NCBI GenBank assembly: GCA_002452265.1 | Contig: DKEW01000017.1 | Span: 1-62,991 of the forward strand | Direction of reading: 5' to 3' | From: Pelobacter sp. UBA6812 | GTDB lineage: Bacteria > Desulfobacterota > Desulfuromonadia > Desulfuromonadales > Syntrophotaleaceae | DNA: 62,991 bases | In this document: positions 7,621-16,515 of the stretch, piece after piece | Numbering within the stretch: the first letter of the stretch is position 1 | Layout: every line of letters begins with the position of its first letter | Position numbers and translations under genes: made by a program | Notes under the pieces: model-generated | Told to the model about the DNA's origin: nothing | The model's database searches: none | Seen by the model: only the letters and a program-made list of their open reading frames with translations

Positions 7621-9351
7621 ATGAACAAGATCCTTCGCATCAACATGTCGGAACTAACATTTAAAATTGAAACCGCCCCAGAACAGTGGGCAGGACTTGG
7701 CGGCCGAGGATTGACCTCCACGATAGTGGCAGCAGAAGTGCCGCCCCGGTGCCACCCTCTGGGGCCCAACAACAAACTGGTGTTTGCTCCTGGGCTACTG
7801 ACCGGCACGCCGGCAGCACAATCAGGCCGCCTGTCTGCTGGCGCCAAGAGCCCCCTCACAGGGACCATAAAGGAAAGCAATGCCGGAGGAACCGCTGCAC
7901 AGCAGTTGGCCCGCATGGGAATAAAAGCCATAATCATTGAGGGGACCCCAACCGAAGACAAATGGTACAGGCTACACATCACACTGGATGGGGTATCCTT
8001 TGAACCGGCTGACGACCTTGTCGGAAAACAGAATTTTGCTGTCATTGACAGGATGGTAAACGCTTTCGGACCAAAAATCGGCGTCCTTTCCATTGGCGTC
8101 CCAGGAGAATTGCGCATGGCTGCTGCCAACATCTCCGTCAAGGATCCAGACCAAAAAATTCGGAGCCATGGACGTGGCGGACTTGGTGCAGTGATGGGCT
8201 CCAAAAAAATTAAATGCATTACCATCGACGATACAGGAGCAGGCAAAGTGCCCATCGCAGACCCGGACAAATTCCGAGCCGCTGCGAAAATTTTCGCCAA
8301 ATCTCTACTTGATCACCCCGTAAGCGGTGAAGGCTTGCCCATTTATGGAACCAACATTCTCATAAACATCCTTAACGAAGCCGGCGGCCTCCCCACAAAG
8401 AACTTCCGTTACGGACAATGCGATCACCACGAAAAGATCAGTGGTGAAACCATGCACGAGACGATCGTTTCCCGTGGCGGAAAACATAAACACGGGTGCC
8501 ACGCCGGTTGCATCATTCAATGTTCCCAAGTCTACGTGGACGGAACAGGCGCCTACATAACCTCAGGCTTCGAATACGAAACCATCTGGGGGCTTGGTGC
8601 AAACGCAATGATAGAAGATCTCGACGATATCGCTCGTTGTGACAACCTGATGGATGACATCGGAATCGACTCTATCGAGGGTGCCGTGTTACTTGCAACC
8701 GCCATGGAAGCCGGGGTCATTCCGTGGGGCGATGGCAAGGAATGCCAACGCGTGTTGCGCGATGAAATAGGCAAAGGCACGCCTCTGGGTCGCATTCTTG
8801 GCAACGGCACCGGCTCTGTCGGCAGGGCTTATGGTTTGGTTCGCGTACCGGTGGTCAAAAATCAAGGGATTCCCGCCTACGATCCGCGCTCGGTAAAAGG
8901 GATCGGTATCACTTACGCAACATCGACCATGGGAGCCGACCACACCGCAGGCTACACTATTGCAACCAACATTCTCAAAGTCGGCGGATACGTCGATCCA
9001 TTAACCAAAGACGGCCAAGTAGAACTATCGCGCAACCTGCAAATCGCGACAGCTGCCGTAGACAGCACTGGCATGTGCGTATTCATCGCGTTCCCGGCAC
9101 TGGATATCCCCGAATCGTTTACCGCCCTGATCGACTTGCTAAACGCCACCTACGGCATAAACCTTACCGCGGACGACGTTACCGAGTTAGGCAAAACCAT
9201 CCTCAAGGTGGAGCACGATTTCAACACAGCGGCCGGCTTCAGCTCTGCAGATGATCGGTTACCGGAGTTTTTTAACTACGAACCGATTCCGCCACACAAT
9301 GCCGTTTGGGACTTCACCGATGAAGAGATCGATGAATTCTGGAATTTCTAA
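7621..9351 (+). CDS. aor: tungsten-type aldehyde:ferredoxin oxidoreductase
   Basis: Oxidises aldehydes to carboxylic acids with ferredoxin as acceptor, using a bis-pterin tungsten cofactor and one [4Fe-4S] cluster. The protein is 576 residues from the ATG at 7621, chosen for GGAAGG about 8 nt upstream; an in-frame ATG 14 codons earlier lacks a site. Family features: N-terminal GLGGRGLT and AGAKSPLTG, the pterin-binding SHGRGGLGAVMGSKK, cluster cysteines C293, C297 and C301 plus a distal Cys near 486. The first two cysteines are spaced CX3C rather than the CX2C that I recall for archaeal enzymes. Flanked by alcohol dehydrogenases and followed by MoaD- and ThiF-like genes, it fits acetaldehyde oxidation. 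Tungsten rather than molybdenum is a family-based inference. Confidence 0.92.
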   Translation: MNKILRINMSELTFKIETAPEQWAGLGGRGLTSTIVAAEVPPRCHPLGPNNKLVFAPGLLTGTPAAQSGRLSAGAKSPLTGTIKESNAGGTAAQQLARMGIKAIIIEGTPTEDKWYRLHITLDGVSFEPADDLVGKQNFAVIDRMVNAFGPKIGVLSIGVPGELRMAAANISVKDPDQKIRSHGRGGLGAVMGSKKIKCITIDDTGAGKVPIADPDKFRAAAKIFAKSLLDHPVSGEGLPIYGTNILINILNEAGGLPTKNFRYGQCDHHEKISGETMHETIVSRGGKHKHGCHAGCIIQCSQVYVDGTGAYITSGFEYETIWGLGANAMIEDLDDIARCDNLMDDIGIDSIEGAVLLATAMEAGVIPWGDGKECQRVLRDEIGKGTPLGRILGNGTGSVGRAYGLVRVPVVKNQGIPAYDPRSVKGIGITYATSTMGADHTAGYTIATNILKVGGYVDPLTKDGQVELSRNLQIATAAVDSTGMCVFIAFPALDIPESFTALIDLLNATYGINLTADDVTELGKTILKVEHDFNTAAGFSSADDRLPEFFNYEPIPPHNAVWDFTDEEIDEFWNF

Positions 9352-9373
9352 ACATAGCAAACACATTCCATAC

Positions 9374-9403
9374 ACCAGGGCATCCTTTTAAGGATGCCCT
9401 GGT
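9374..9403 (+). terminator. hairpin after aor
   Basis: 14-bp perfect stem ACCAGGGCATCCTT / AAGGATGCCCTGGT with a 2-nt formal loop, 22 nt after the aor stop. No long T run follows, so it may attenuate rather than stop transcription into the moaD-like gene. Confidence 0.65.
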
Positions 9404-9615
9404 TCATGATACCCGAGGCAATCAGCTCCCGAACATCCACCACCGGCCCGATCCCAGCTTACACATAAAATAGGTTGGTTTTACTTGCATATTCCCCGTT
9501 GGAGAGGTAGATTCTTGTACAAATTTGCGCGCAGCTTAGCATACCAGGGAACAGGCAAACAGCGTATTGGGAACCAATTCAATGAACTGCTTTCGTAAGA
9601 GGGAGGAGAAATGAA

Positions 9616-9840
9616 ATGACCGTTTTTATAAAGCTTTTTGCAGGATTCAGGGAAAATCGCTTTAAGGTGGCAAAACGCGAAATCCTAGAGAACAGTACAA
9701 TTGCCGACGTGCTGGAACAACTAGGGATAACAGAACCCGAACTTGGAGTCGCCATGATCGATGGGCGCCATGTTACGGTCGACCAGGTGCTCTACACTGG
9801 CGTAACGGTTTCCCTGTTCCCCAAAGTAGGTGGAGGTTGA
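9616..9840 (+). CDS. MoaD/ThiS-family sulfur carrier
   Basis: 74-residue ubiquitin-fold protein (beta-grasp pattern, MTVFIKLFAGFRE start) ending in Gly-Gly-Gly, the C-terminal tail that is adenylated and thiocarboxylated in MoaD and ThiS. A GGGAGGAG ribosome site precedes the ATG. It lies directly before an E1-like adenylyltransferase gene, with the ribosome site of that gene embedded in its own last codons, so the pair is co-translated. Being downstream of the tungsten aldehyde oxidoreductase, it probably supplies sulfur for a pterin dithiolene dedicated to that enzyme (inference). It could also be a general MoaD; no moaE is present in the window. Confidence 0.88.
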   Translation: MTVFIKLFAGFRENRFKVAKREILENSTIADVLEQLGITEPELGVAMIDGRHVTVDQVLYTGVTVSLFPKVGGG

Positions 9841-9841
9841 C

Positions 9842-10660
9842 ATGCCAGACCTCCTGACATGGCTTAAAGAACGAGCAAAGGACGACCTGCTACTATGGGC
9901 AGACCAACTGTCCGCAGCCAATCGATTCAAGGTCAGCATTCGTGAAGTTGAAGGGATAGCACTGGAAAACGGTTTGCTCCCGGCACGCTACCAACGCAAC
10001 CGCAATATGTTCTGCCTCGACGACCAGCTCAAACTGTATAACAGCAAAGTTGCCGTTATCGGCTGTGGTGGACTAGGGGGTTACATTATTGAGGAATTGG
10101 CGCGACTGGGAGTCGGAACCATTGTTGCCGTAGATCCCGATGTTTTTGAAGAGCACAACATGAATCGCCAACTTCTGGCAACCCCGGAATTTTTGGGGAT
10201 CAAAAAAGTAGCGGCCGCCGCACGCAGAGTGGACCGGGTCAATCCTGCCGTAGAACTTTTGCCGGTTGGACTGGCTTTTGGCCTTGAGAACGGAAAACAG
10301 GTCCTCGAGGGATGCCATGTTGCGGCAGATGCCCTTGACAGCATCTCCGTGAGATTGGAACTGGCTGAAATCTGTCAGGAACTGAACATCCCCCTGGTGC
10401 ATGGAGCGATTGCCGGATGGTACGGATACCTCATGACACAGTTTCCCGGAGAGCGAACCCTGCAAAAGTTCTTCACTCACAACTCACAGGAAAGCGGTCT
10501 TGAAAAACACCTTGGCAACCCATCTTTCACACCTGCAGTCGTAGCCAGCCTTGAAGTCTCCGAAGTATGCAAGGTTTTATTGAACCAAGGCACTCCAATG
10601 CGCCGACGCTGCTTATCCATCGATCTTCTCGATATGGAGTTTGTTGAAATCGAGTGCTGA
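9842..10660 (+). CDS. ThiF/MoeB-family adenylyltransferase
   Basis: E1-like enzyme of 272 residues that should adenylate the C-terminal glycine of the adjacent MoaD-like carrier. The ATP-binding VIGCGGLGGYI lies at about 70-80, followed by DPDVFEEHNMNRQ, the hallmark D-x-x-N-x-N-R-Q signature. About 65 residues precede the Rossmann domain, more than in plain MoeB. I see no CxxC pairs of the structural zinc site common in this family. The ATG at 9842 has GGAGG 5 nt upstream; a GTG at 9830 is possible but worse placed. Together with the carrier gene it forms a two-gene unit closed by a strong terminator, linked by position to aor. Confidence 0.88.
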   Translation: MPDLLTWLKERAKDDLLLWADQLSAANRFKVSIREVEGIALENGLLPARYQRNRNMFCLDDQLKLYNSKVAVIGCGGLGGYIIEELARLGVGTIVAVDPDVFEEHNMNRQLLATPEFLGIKKVAAAARRVDRVNPAVELLPVGLAFGLENGKQVLEGCHVAADALDSISVRLELAEICQELNIPLVHGAIAGWYGYLMTQFPGERTLQKFFTHNSQESGLEKHLGNPSFTPAVVASLEVSEVCKVLLNQGTPMRRRCLSIDLLDMEFVEIEC

Positions 10661-10687
10661 ACCCGCTTTTCCAAAACCCAAAAGATT

Positions 10688-10717
10688 AAAATAGCCGGCC
10701 TCTCAGCCGGCTATTTT
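10688..10717 (+). terminator. rho-independent terminator after thiF-like gene
   Basis: 12-bp perfect stem AAAATAGCCGGC / GCCGGCTATTTT with a 6-nt loop, 27 nt after the stop codon. The A/T arms make it usable in both directions. Confidence 0.85.
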
Positions 10718-11421
10718 ACGTAAAGGGTGGACGCTTTGCCGTCAGATACCCAATAAGTAGAAAAAAAGAAAACCAAAAGACCTTCCTCCAGGTATTTAAA
10801 CAATGTACATCAACCCCACGGACTGCCACCCCCCCTGAACATCACATATCCTAACAATGTTTTCCTTTTGCGTATACACTTTGGGAATAAAAACGTTCAC
10901 AAATTAAATGGGACTTCTGCAAGACCAGTTTCTCAAGAAAAGATTATCGTCCAAGTTGTTTTATAATATGCTTTTTACTATATTTACATTCCAGATGAAC
11001 CTATCTGAATTTTTAATATTTTCTTGCAAAAATGTGTTTGTCTAAAAACAATAAAGATACCTTAAAGAGTAATTTTCGAGCACGATGTTTTTCTAAAAAG
11101 TCCATGTCTTGTGGGTATTGTTTCCAAAACAACCGTTTTTCTATTGTCTCTGCAACACTCGCATACAATCTACACAAGCCAGACTATTTAAAGTTACATT
11201 TTCTGCACTATATTGATTTTTGGTCATTTTTAAAAGTATACACTTTTTTTGTATACGCATGATCTAGAGACGGAAGAACTCATCAATTCGCAAGTTAAAG
11301 TATACGGAAACACTATTTTAAAAAAATGGTTTGATTTGTGTTTTTCATTGTAGTAATTATTTCCGGCAGTTGTTTTAGTTGTGTGGGATTTCCATCAACG
11401 CTCAATCTAGGAGGAATAATC
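10718..11421. other. AT-rich regulatory region upstream of adh copy 2
   Basis: About 700 nt without a supportable gene and much richer in A+T than its surroundings. It holds four copies of the palindrome GTATAC (10872, 11236, 11251 and 11300), two of them 15 nt apart around a T run, and a sigma-70-like promoter at 11213-11242. No sigma-54 motif like that of copy 1 was found, so the two copies are controlled differently. Confidence 0.55.
11213..11256 (+). promoter_or_regulatory. candidate sigma-70 promoter with GTATAC operator repeats
   Basis: TTGATT (11213-11218) and TATACA (11237-11242) with an 18-nt spacer. The -10 hexamer overlaps GTATAC (11236-11241), which is repeated at 11251-11256 so that the pair brackets the start of transcription. 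Such placement suits a repressor site. Functional reading is inference. Confidence 0.4.
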
Positions 11422-12594
11422 ATGGCAGTAGTCAACCTCGCAGAATCCACGTACGGCTTTTTCATTCCCAGCGTTACCCTCATGGGTCCTGGTTGCGCCA
11501 AAGAAGTTGGTCCCAAGGCCAAAGAACTGGGCGCTAAAAAAGCTCTTCTCGTTACCGATGCCGGTCTGATGAAAATGGGTGTTGCCGACCAGATCGCTGG
11601 CTACATTAAAGATGCTGGCGTTGAAGTTGTCATCTACCCCGGTGCTGAACCTAACCCGACGGACACCAATGTTCATGATGGCGTAAAAGTCTACGAAGCC
11701 GAAGGCTGTGACTTCATCGTCTCCCTGGGTGGCGGCTCCTCCCATGACTGCGCTAAAGGCATTGGCCTGGTAACCGCCGGCGGCGGTCACATCCGCGACT
11801 ACGAAGGCGTCAACAAGAGCACCGTTCCCATGACTCCTCTGGTTGCCATCAACACCACCGCGGGTACTGCTTCCGAAATGACCCGTTTCTGCATCATCAC
11901 CAACTCCGACACCCATGTTAAGATGGCTATCGTTGACTGGCGCTGCACCCCGCTGATCGCCGTTGACGATCCCATCCTCATGCTGGGCAAGCCCCCCGCA
12001 CTGACCGCCGCTACCGGTATGGACGCTCTGACCCACGCCGTTGAAGCTTACGTTTCCACCATCGCTACTCCGATCACCGACGCTTGTGCTGAAAAAGCCA
12101 TGCGCCTGATCGCTCAGTGGCTCCGTCCTGCCGTTGCTCTGGGCTCCAACATCGAAGCTCGCGACGCCATGTGCTACGCTCAGTACCTGGCCGGTATGGC
12201 CTTCAACAACGCCTCCTTGGGTTACGTTCACTCCATGGCTCACCAGTTGGGCGGCTTCTACAACCTGCCCCACGGTGTTTGCAACGCCATCCTGCTGCCG
12301 GCCGTTTGCGACTTCAACATGATCGCTTGCCCGGATCGTTTCGCTGACATCGCCAACTTCATGGGCGTGCCCACCGAGGGCTTGAGCGTTACCGAAGCAG
12401 CCGCTGCCGGTATCGAAGCCATCCGCGAACTGTCCGCTTCCATCGGCATTCCGGCTGGCCTGAAAGACCTGAACGTCAAAGAAGAAGACTTCAAAGTCAT
12501 GGCCGAAAACGCCAAGAAAGACGCTTGCCAGCTGACCAACCCGCGTACTGCTACGCTGGATCAGGTTATCGGCATCTTCAAGGCAGCCATGTAA
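11422..12594 (+). CDS. iron-containing alcohol dehydrogenase, copy 2
   Basis: 390-residue paralogue of the dehydrogenase at 6.2 kb, with the same GGGSSHDCAKG and metal-ligand motifs. The ATG at 11422 has AGGAGGA upstream and aligns with the start of copy 1; 28 further in-frame codons upstream are not conserved. From about 11981 to the stop I count roughly 17 differences in about 610 nt against copy 1 (around 97% identity), while the first 560 nt differ at something like one base in five. After the stop codon the sequences diverge at once. This points to gene conversion limited to the 3' half. It has its own promoter region and terminator and should act on the same or similar alcohols under other conditions. 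Confidence 0.95.
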   Translation: MAVVNLAESTYGFFIPSVTLMGPGCAKEVGPKAKELGAKKALLVTDAGLMKMGVADQIAGYIKDAGVEVVIYPGAEPNPTDTNVHDGVKVYEAEGCDFIVSLGGGSSHDCAKGIGLVTAGGGHIRDYEGVNKSTVPMTPLVAINTTAGTASEMTRFCIITNSDTHVKMAIVDWRCTPLIAVDDPILMLGKPPALTAATGMDALTHAVEAYVSTIATPITDACAEKAMRLIAQWLRPAVALGSNIEARDAMCYAQYLAGMAFNNASLGYVHSMAHQLGGFYNLPHGVCNAILLPAVCDFNMIACPDRFADIANFMGVPTEGLSVTEAAAAGIEAIRELSASIGIPAGLKDLNVKEEDFKVMAENAKKDACQLTNPRTATLDQVIGIFKAAM

Positions 12595-12667
12595 TAACAG
12601 CCCGCTTTGGTTTGCCGGATGGCCACTGATGCGGCCCATCCTGTCAATCGGCGAGCAAGATACAAAT

Positions 12668-12704
12668 AAAAAAAACGGTCGGGAGAAATCCCGACCGTTT
12701 TTTT
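12668..12704 (+). terminator. rho-independent terminator after adh copy 2
   Basis: AAAAAAACGGTCGGGA-GAAA-TCCCGACCGTTTTTTT: a 16-bp stem with GAAA tetraloop and a T tract, 73 nt after the stop. Confidence 0.9.
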
Positions 12705-12752
12705 ATCAGGACAGATGACACAACGGGAAGTCGTTGGATTGACTCACCTCGA

Positions 12753-13292
12753 ATGCCTGTGCTTAAATACCCTCCTATGAACGGCAATCACAAACCGGTT
12801 ACGGCATTTCTCGCGCTCGGCTCTAATCTCGGCAACCGAATCGCTAACCTCAGAGGCGCGAAGCAAACGCTGCATTGCCCTCCGGAGCTTTGCATCGTCA
12901 ATGCTTCAGCCCTTTACGAAACGGACCCGGTCGGCGGTCCAGACGGGCAACCTCCATATCTCAATGCCGTCCTGGAGGTGCAAACCTTGCTGCCGGCTGC
13001 TCGTTTGCTCGAATTCTGCCTTGCTGTGGAACAACTGTATGGCCGATGCCGACAGGTTCGTTGGGGGGCCCGGTCTCTGGATATAGACCTGTTATTTTAC
13101 GCTGACAATGTGCATCGGCAAAAGGATCTGATCGTACCTCATCCACGTTTACACCAACGGGCTTTTGTGCTTACCCCCCTGCTGGATGTCGCTCCCGACC
13201 TGATCCACCCCCTGCTGCAAAGGACGGTGCGGGAAATGCTGACCCAATTGCCATCTACTGCAGGTGTTCGCCGCCTGCCTGACCTCTGGTGA
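12753..13292 (+). CDS. folK: 2-amino-4-hydroxy-6-hydroxymethyldihydropteridine pyrophosphokinase
   Basis: Folate biosynthesis enzyme that transfers pyrophosphate from ATP to hydroxymethyldihydropterin. The N-terminal FLALGSNLGNR, the central ALYETDPVGGPDGQPPYLNAVLEV, and RWGARSLDIDLLFY with the metal-binding DIDLL are all present. At 179 residues it is slightly long; an ATG at 12777 would give 171 residues and neither start has a strong ribosome site. It follows the adh terminator and is the first gene of the housekeeping stretch, 7 nt ahead of a small membrane-protein gene. Confidence 0.94.
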   Translation: MPVLKYPPMNGNHKPVTAFLALGSNLGNRIANLRGAKQTLHCPPELCIVNASALYETDPVGGPDGQPPYLNAVLEVQTLLPAARLLEFCLAVEQLYGRCRQVRWGARSLDIDLLFYADNVHRQKDLIVPHPRLHQRAFVLTPLLDVAPDLIHPLLQRTVREMLTQLPSTAGVRRLPDLW

Positions 13293-13299
13293 GTGACAA

Positions 13300-13560
13300 A
13301 TGATTCGTTTTCTGTGGCTGTTTTTTCTTTTCCTGCTATGTTATTACCTTGTTACAGCAATTTCCGGATTGTTCACAGGCAGGCCCCACAGCCCTCCACC
13401 GGAAAAAAGTCCTGAGGGAGAGGCCATGGTTCGCGACCCGCATTGTGGTATTTTCGTGCCTCGCAGCCTTGCTTTAAAAAAAGTAATCAAGGGAAAGACC
13501 TACTATTTCTGTTCTGAAGAATGCCTGAAAAGTTTCGGAAATCCAAAAAACAGTTCCTAG
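13300..13560 (+). CDS. small membrane-anchored YHS/TRASH-like metal-binding protein
   Basis: 86 residues: an N-terminal hydrophobic segment (about 3-23) that should anchor it in the inner membrane, a Pro-rich linker, and a YHS/TRASH-type domain with DPHCGIFVP and YYFCSEECLKSF, the cysteine pattern that binds metal in that family. It begins 7 nt after folK and is probably cotranscribed. Role unknown; similar proteins are often next to housekeeping genes in delta-proteobacteria (recollection, not checked). Confidence 0.8.
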   Translation: MIRFLWLFFLFLLCYYLVTAISGLFTGRPHSPPPEKSPEGEAMVRDPHCGIFVPRSLALKKVIKGKTYYFCSEECLKSFGNPKNSS

Positions 13561-13627
13561 CCTTTGTCACAATACCCTTTTGTCGCTTATTTCTACCTTT
13601 CACCGCTTGTAGCGGAAGGAGACTCGC

Positions 13628-14275
13628 ATGAAATTTTTTATCGATACGGCTGATATAGAAGAAATTAGAGCTGCGCATGATATGGGATTGGTAGACGGCG
13701 TTACCACCAATCCTTCCCTGGTTGCCAAATCCGGCCGCAAATTTACCGAGGTCTTAAAAGATATCGTCGCCTTGGTGGATGGCCCCATTTCCGCAGAAGT
13801 CGTTGCAACCGACGCGGAAGGAATGGTTGCCGAGGCGCGGGAATTGCTCCAATACCATCCCACTAATATCGTCATCAAGGTGCCCATGACCGGCGAAGGG
13901 CTCAAGGCGACCCGCGTTTTAGCCAAGGACGGCGTACGCGTCAATATGACCCTGATCTTTTCCCCTCTGCAGGCACTGCTGGCCGCCAAGGCCGGTGCGG
14001 CTTATGTCTCACCGTTTGTCGGCCGCCTGGATGATGTCGGCCATGACGGCATGCAAGGCGTTGATGAGATCCTGACCATTTTTGAAAATTACGGATTCGA
14101 TACGGAAATTATCGTAGCATCGGTGCGCAGCCCCTTGCATGTGCTTAAAGCAGGGCTGGTCGGCGCTCACATCTGCACGATACCTTTCAGTGTCATCATG
14201 CAATTAACCAAGCACCCGCTGACGGATGTCGGGATTGAGCGGTTCCTGTCCGACTGGAACAAATCCCAAAAATAA
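13628..14275 (+). CDS. tal: transaldolase, small TalC/Fsa type
   Basis: 215-residue TIM-barrel transaldolase of the short family (transaldolase or fructose-6-phosphate aldolase). Seen: MKFFIDTADIEEI, GVTTNPSLV, the Schiff-base lysine region NIVIKVPMT, VNMTLIFSPLQAL and ASVRSPLHVLKAGLVGAHICTIPF. GGAAGGAGA precedes the ATG. It belongs to the non-oxidative pentose phosphate pathway; rpe at 21.2 kb is another member. Transaldolase versus aldolase activity cannot be settled from the motifs alone. Confidence 0.93.
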   Translation: MKFFIDTADIEEIRAAHDMGLVDGVTTNPSLVAKSGRKFTEVLKDIVALVDGPISAEVVATDAEGMVAEARELLQYHPTNIVIKVPMTGEGLKATRVLAKDGVRVNMTLIFSPLQALLAAKAGAAYVSPFVGRLDDVGHDGMQGVDEILTIFENYGFDTEIIVASVRSPLHVLKAGLVGAHICTIPFSVIMQLTKHPLTDVGIERFLSDWNKSQK

Positions 14276-14354
14276 CCTGCAGGCGTTGACTCAATCGATA
14301 CCGGATCACAGGTGATCGCATCAAGTCGTTCAACAAAACGGGAATCAACTGCCC

Positions 14355-15524
14355 ATGAAGCTTCACGAATATCAGGCCAAGGCTCTTTTTGCCCAATACG
14401 GCATCGTTATCCCGCGCGGGCAGATTGCCTGTTCAATCGACGAAGCCGGTCAGGCCGCGGCATCCTTTGGGGGTGCATGCGTACTCAAGGCCCAGATTTA
14501 CGCCGGGGGTCGTGGCAAAGCTGGTGGCGTTGCCCTCGCCCACACTGTCGAACAGGCCCGAGAGATAGCTCGAGGTTTATTACACCGACGACTGGTAACG
14601 GCACAGTCCGGTGAGCAGGGCTTGCCGGTGAACAGTCTGCTGGTGGAAGAAATCGTTCCGGTTGCCCGGGAACTGTATCTATCCTTGACCCTAGATCGAA
14701 ATGCAGGGTACTACTGCCTCATTGCCTCCCCCGAGGGGGGGGTGGATATAGAACAAATCGCTCGCCAAACACCAGAACGCGTGCGACGCCTGACCATTGA
14801 CCCCCTTGTCGGCCTGCGTGCTTTTCATGCCCGAGGGATCGCTCGCTTCCTTCAGCTTGAAGGACACCTGGGGGATGCAGCGGTAGAGCTGATATTGTCA
14901 CTCTACCGCTGTTTTTTGGAAAAAGATGCCTCACTGCTGGAGATTAATCCGCTGGTGGTTACCGAAGATAACCGCTTAATGGCCATGGATGCCAAGTTTT
15001 CCATCGACGACAGTGCCCTGTTCCGCCAGCGCGATTTGGCTATTTTGAAGGATGACAGCCAATTCGACCCGCTGGAGGTACGGGCAGCGCGCTCCGACAT
15101 CGCCTATATAAAAATGGATGGTCGTATCGGATGCCTTGTCAATGGTGCCGGTCTGGCCATGGCCACCCTCGACATGCTCACCGAGTGCGGCGGGCACCCC
15201 GCTAACTTTCTCGATGTAGGAGGCGGAGCAGACCAGGAAAAAGTGGTGCAGGCCTTCCGCATATTACTGGAAGATCCTAACGTTGCCGGGATTCTTGTGA
15301 ACATTTTTGGTGGCATCATGCGTTGCGACCTTATTGCCGAGAGCCTCATCGCCGCAGTCAAAGCAATCGGCAACCGCATACCCATTGTGGTGCGCATGGC
15401 CGGCGCGCGGCGGGAGGAAGGCCGGCAACTGCTTGAGGAACAAACAGATCTGAATATCGTCTGGCAGGATGGACTGGCCTCCGCAGCCCATGCCATTGTG
15501 CAGCTACTTGCCCCAAGCACTTAA
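14355..15524 (+). CDS. sucC: succinyl-CoA synthetase (ADP/GDP-forming) beta subunit
   Basis: ATP-grasp subunit, 389 residues, normal length. MKLHEYQAKALFAQYG at the N terminus, the nucleotide-binding AQIYAGGRGKAGGV, LLEINPLVV with metal-binding Asn, and the CoA-ligase domain segments LVNGAGLAMATLDM and NIFGGIMRCD are intact. It is followed after 14 nt by sucD. It makes ATP or GTP from succinyl-CoA; in a Pelobacter-type fermenter it may work in the anabolic TCA branch. The ribosome site is weak. Confidence 0.96.
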   Translation: MKLHEYQAKALFAQYGIVIPRGQIACSIDEAGQAAASFGGACVLKAQIYAGGRGKAGGVALAHTVEQAREIARGLLHRRLVTAQSGEQGLPVNSLLVEEIVPVARELYLSLTLDRNAGYYCLIASPEGGVDIEQIARQTPERVRRLTIDPLVGLRAFHARGIARFLQLEGHLGDAAVELILSLYRCFLEKDASLLEINPLVVTEDNRLMAMDAKFSIDDSALFRQRDLAILKDDSQFDPLEVRAARSDIAYIKMDGRIGCLVNGAGLAMATLDMLTECGGHPANFLDVGGGADQEKVVQAFRILLEDPNVAGILVNIFGGIMRCDLIAESLIAAVKAIGNRIPIVVRMAGARREEGRQLLEEQTDLNIVWQDGLASAAHAIVQLLAPST

Positions 15525-15538
15525 AGGATAGAAATAAT

Positions 15539-16435
15539 ATGGCTATTCTGATTGATCGCGATTCGCGGATCGTGGTGCAAGGATTAACCGGCAGTTCGGG
15601 CCGCCGACATGGCCTGCTATGCCGTGATTACGGCAGCCAGATAGTCGCTGGCGTGACGCCTGGGAAGGGAGGAATGCACATTGAAGGCATACCGGTGTTC
15701 GATACGGTTGCCGAGGCAGTTGAGACCTGTCGTGCCGATGTTTCTATGATTTTTGTGCCACCACCTGGTGCCGCCGAGGCGATTCTGGAAGCCAGCGAGG
15801 CCGGAATTCGATTGGCCGTATGTATCACCGAAGGTGTACCGGTTCGCGATATGGTACTGGTTAACCGAGCCCTGATGAGCAGTTCCATGCGCTTGATTGG
15901 GCCCAATTGCCCAGGTCTGATCACACCCGGGCAATGCAAGGTCGGCATCCTGCCGGGAGAGATTCATCACCCGGGGTCGATCGGCGTGGTCTCCCGCAGT
16001 GGCACCCTGACCTACGAGGCAGTACAGCAACTGACCGATGCCGGACTAGGGCAATCAACCTGTGTCGGCATCGGAGGCGATCCCATTATCGGCACCTCCT
16101 TTATCGATGTTCTAACCTTATTTAACGACGACCCGGATACCGAGGGGGTTTTCCTTATCGGAGAGATAGGCGGCACGGCCGAAGAACAAGCCGCAGCATG
16201 GATCCGCCAACACATGCGCAAACCGGTAGCCGCATATATCGCCGGGATGACGGCACCCCCCGGCAAACGCATGGGCCATGCAGGAGCCATAGTCTCCGGA
16301 GGAGCCGGACGAGCCGTGGACAAGATCTCAGCCTTGCAAGACAGCGGCGTAATGATAGCAGAGAGTCCTGCAAGCATGGCGATTGCCATGCAGAAAGCCT
16401 TAAACGCAGCGGGCAGCGGCAGCCATGACAGTTGA
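15539..16435 (+). CDS. sucD: succinyl-CoA synthetase alpha subunit
   Basis: 298 residues, partner of sucC. Rossmann-type CoA-binding N terminus (VVQGLTGSSGRRHG), LIGPNCPGLITPG, SRSGTLTYEAV and the phosphohistidine segment GHAGAIVSGGAG are visible. One oddity is the stretch after the first motif, SSGRRHGLL, where most alpha subunits I know have a Thr-Gly-x-x-Gly followed by F-H; the His remains. Same operon as sucC. Confidence 0.95.
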   Translation: MAILIDRDSRIVVQGLTGSSGRRHGLLCRDYGSQIVAGVTPGKGGMHIEGIPVFDTVAEAVETCRADVSMIFVPPPGAAEAILEASEAGIRLAVCITEGVPVRDMVLVNRALMSSSMRLIGPNCPGLITPGQCKVGILPGEIHHPGSIGVVSRSGTLTYEAVQQLTDAGLGQSTCVGIGGDPIIGTSFIDVLTLFNDDPDTEGVFLIGEIGGTAEEQAAAWIRQHMRKPVAAYIAGMTAPPGKRMGHAGAIVSGGAGRAVDKISALQDSGVMIAESPASMAIAMQKALNAAGSGSHDS

Positions 16436-16515
16436 CTTTGCGCGCAAGCTCCCATTATCATGAAAGTTAATCCGAAATCCACTTATGCAGTCTTTCTTTG
16501 TAACAGGTTGATATC

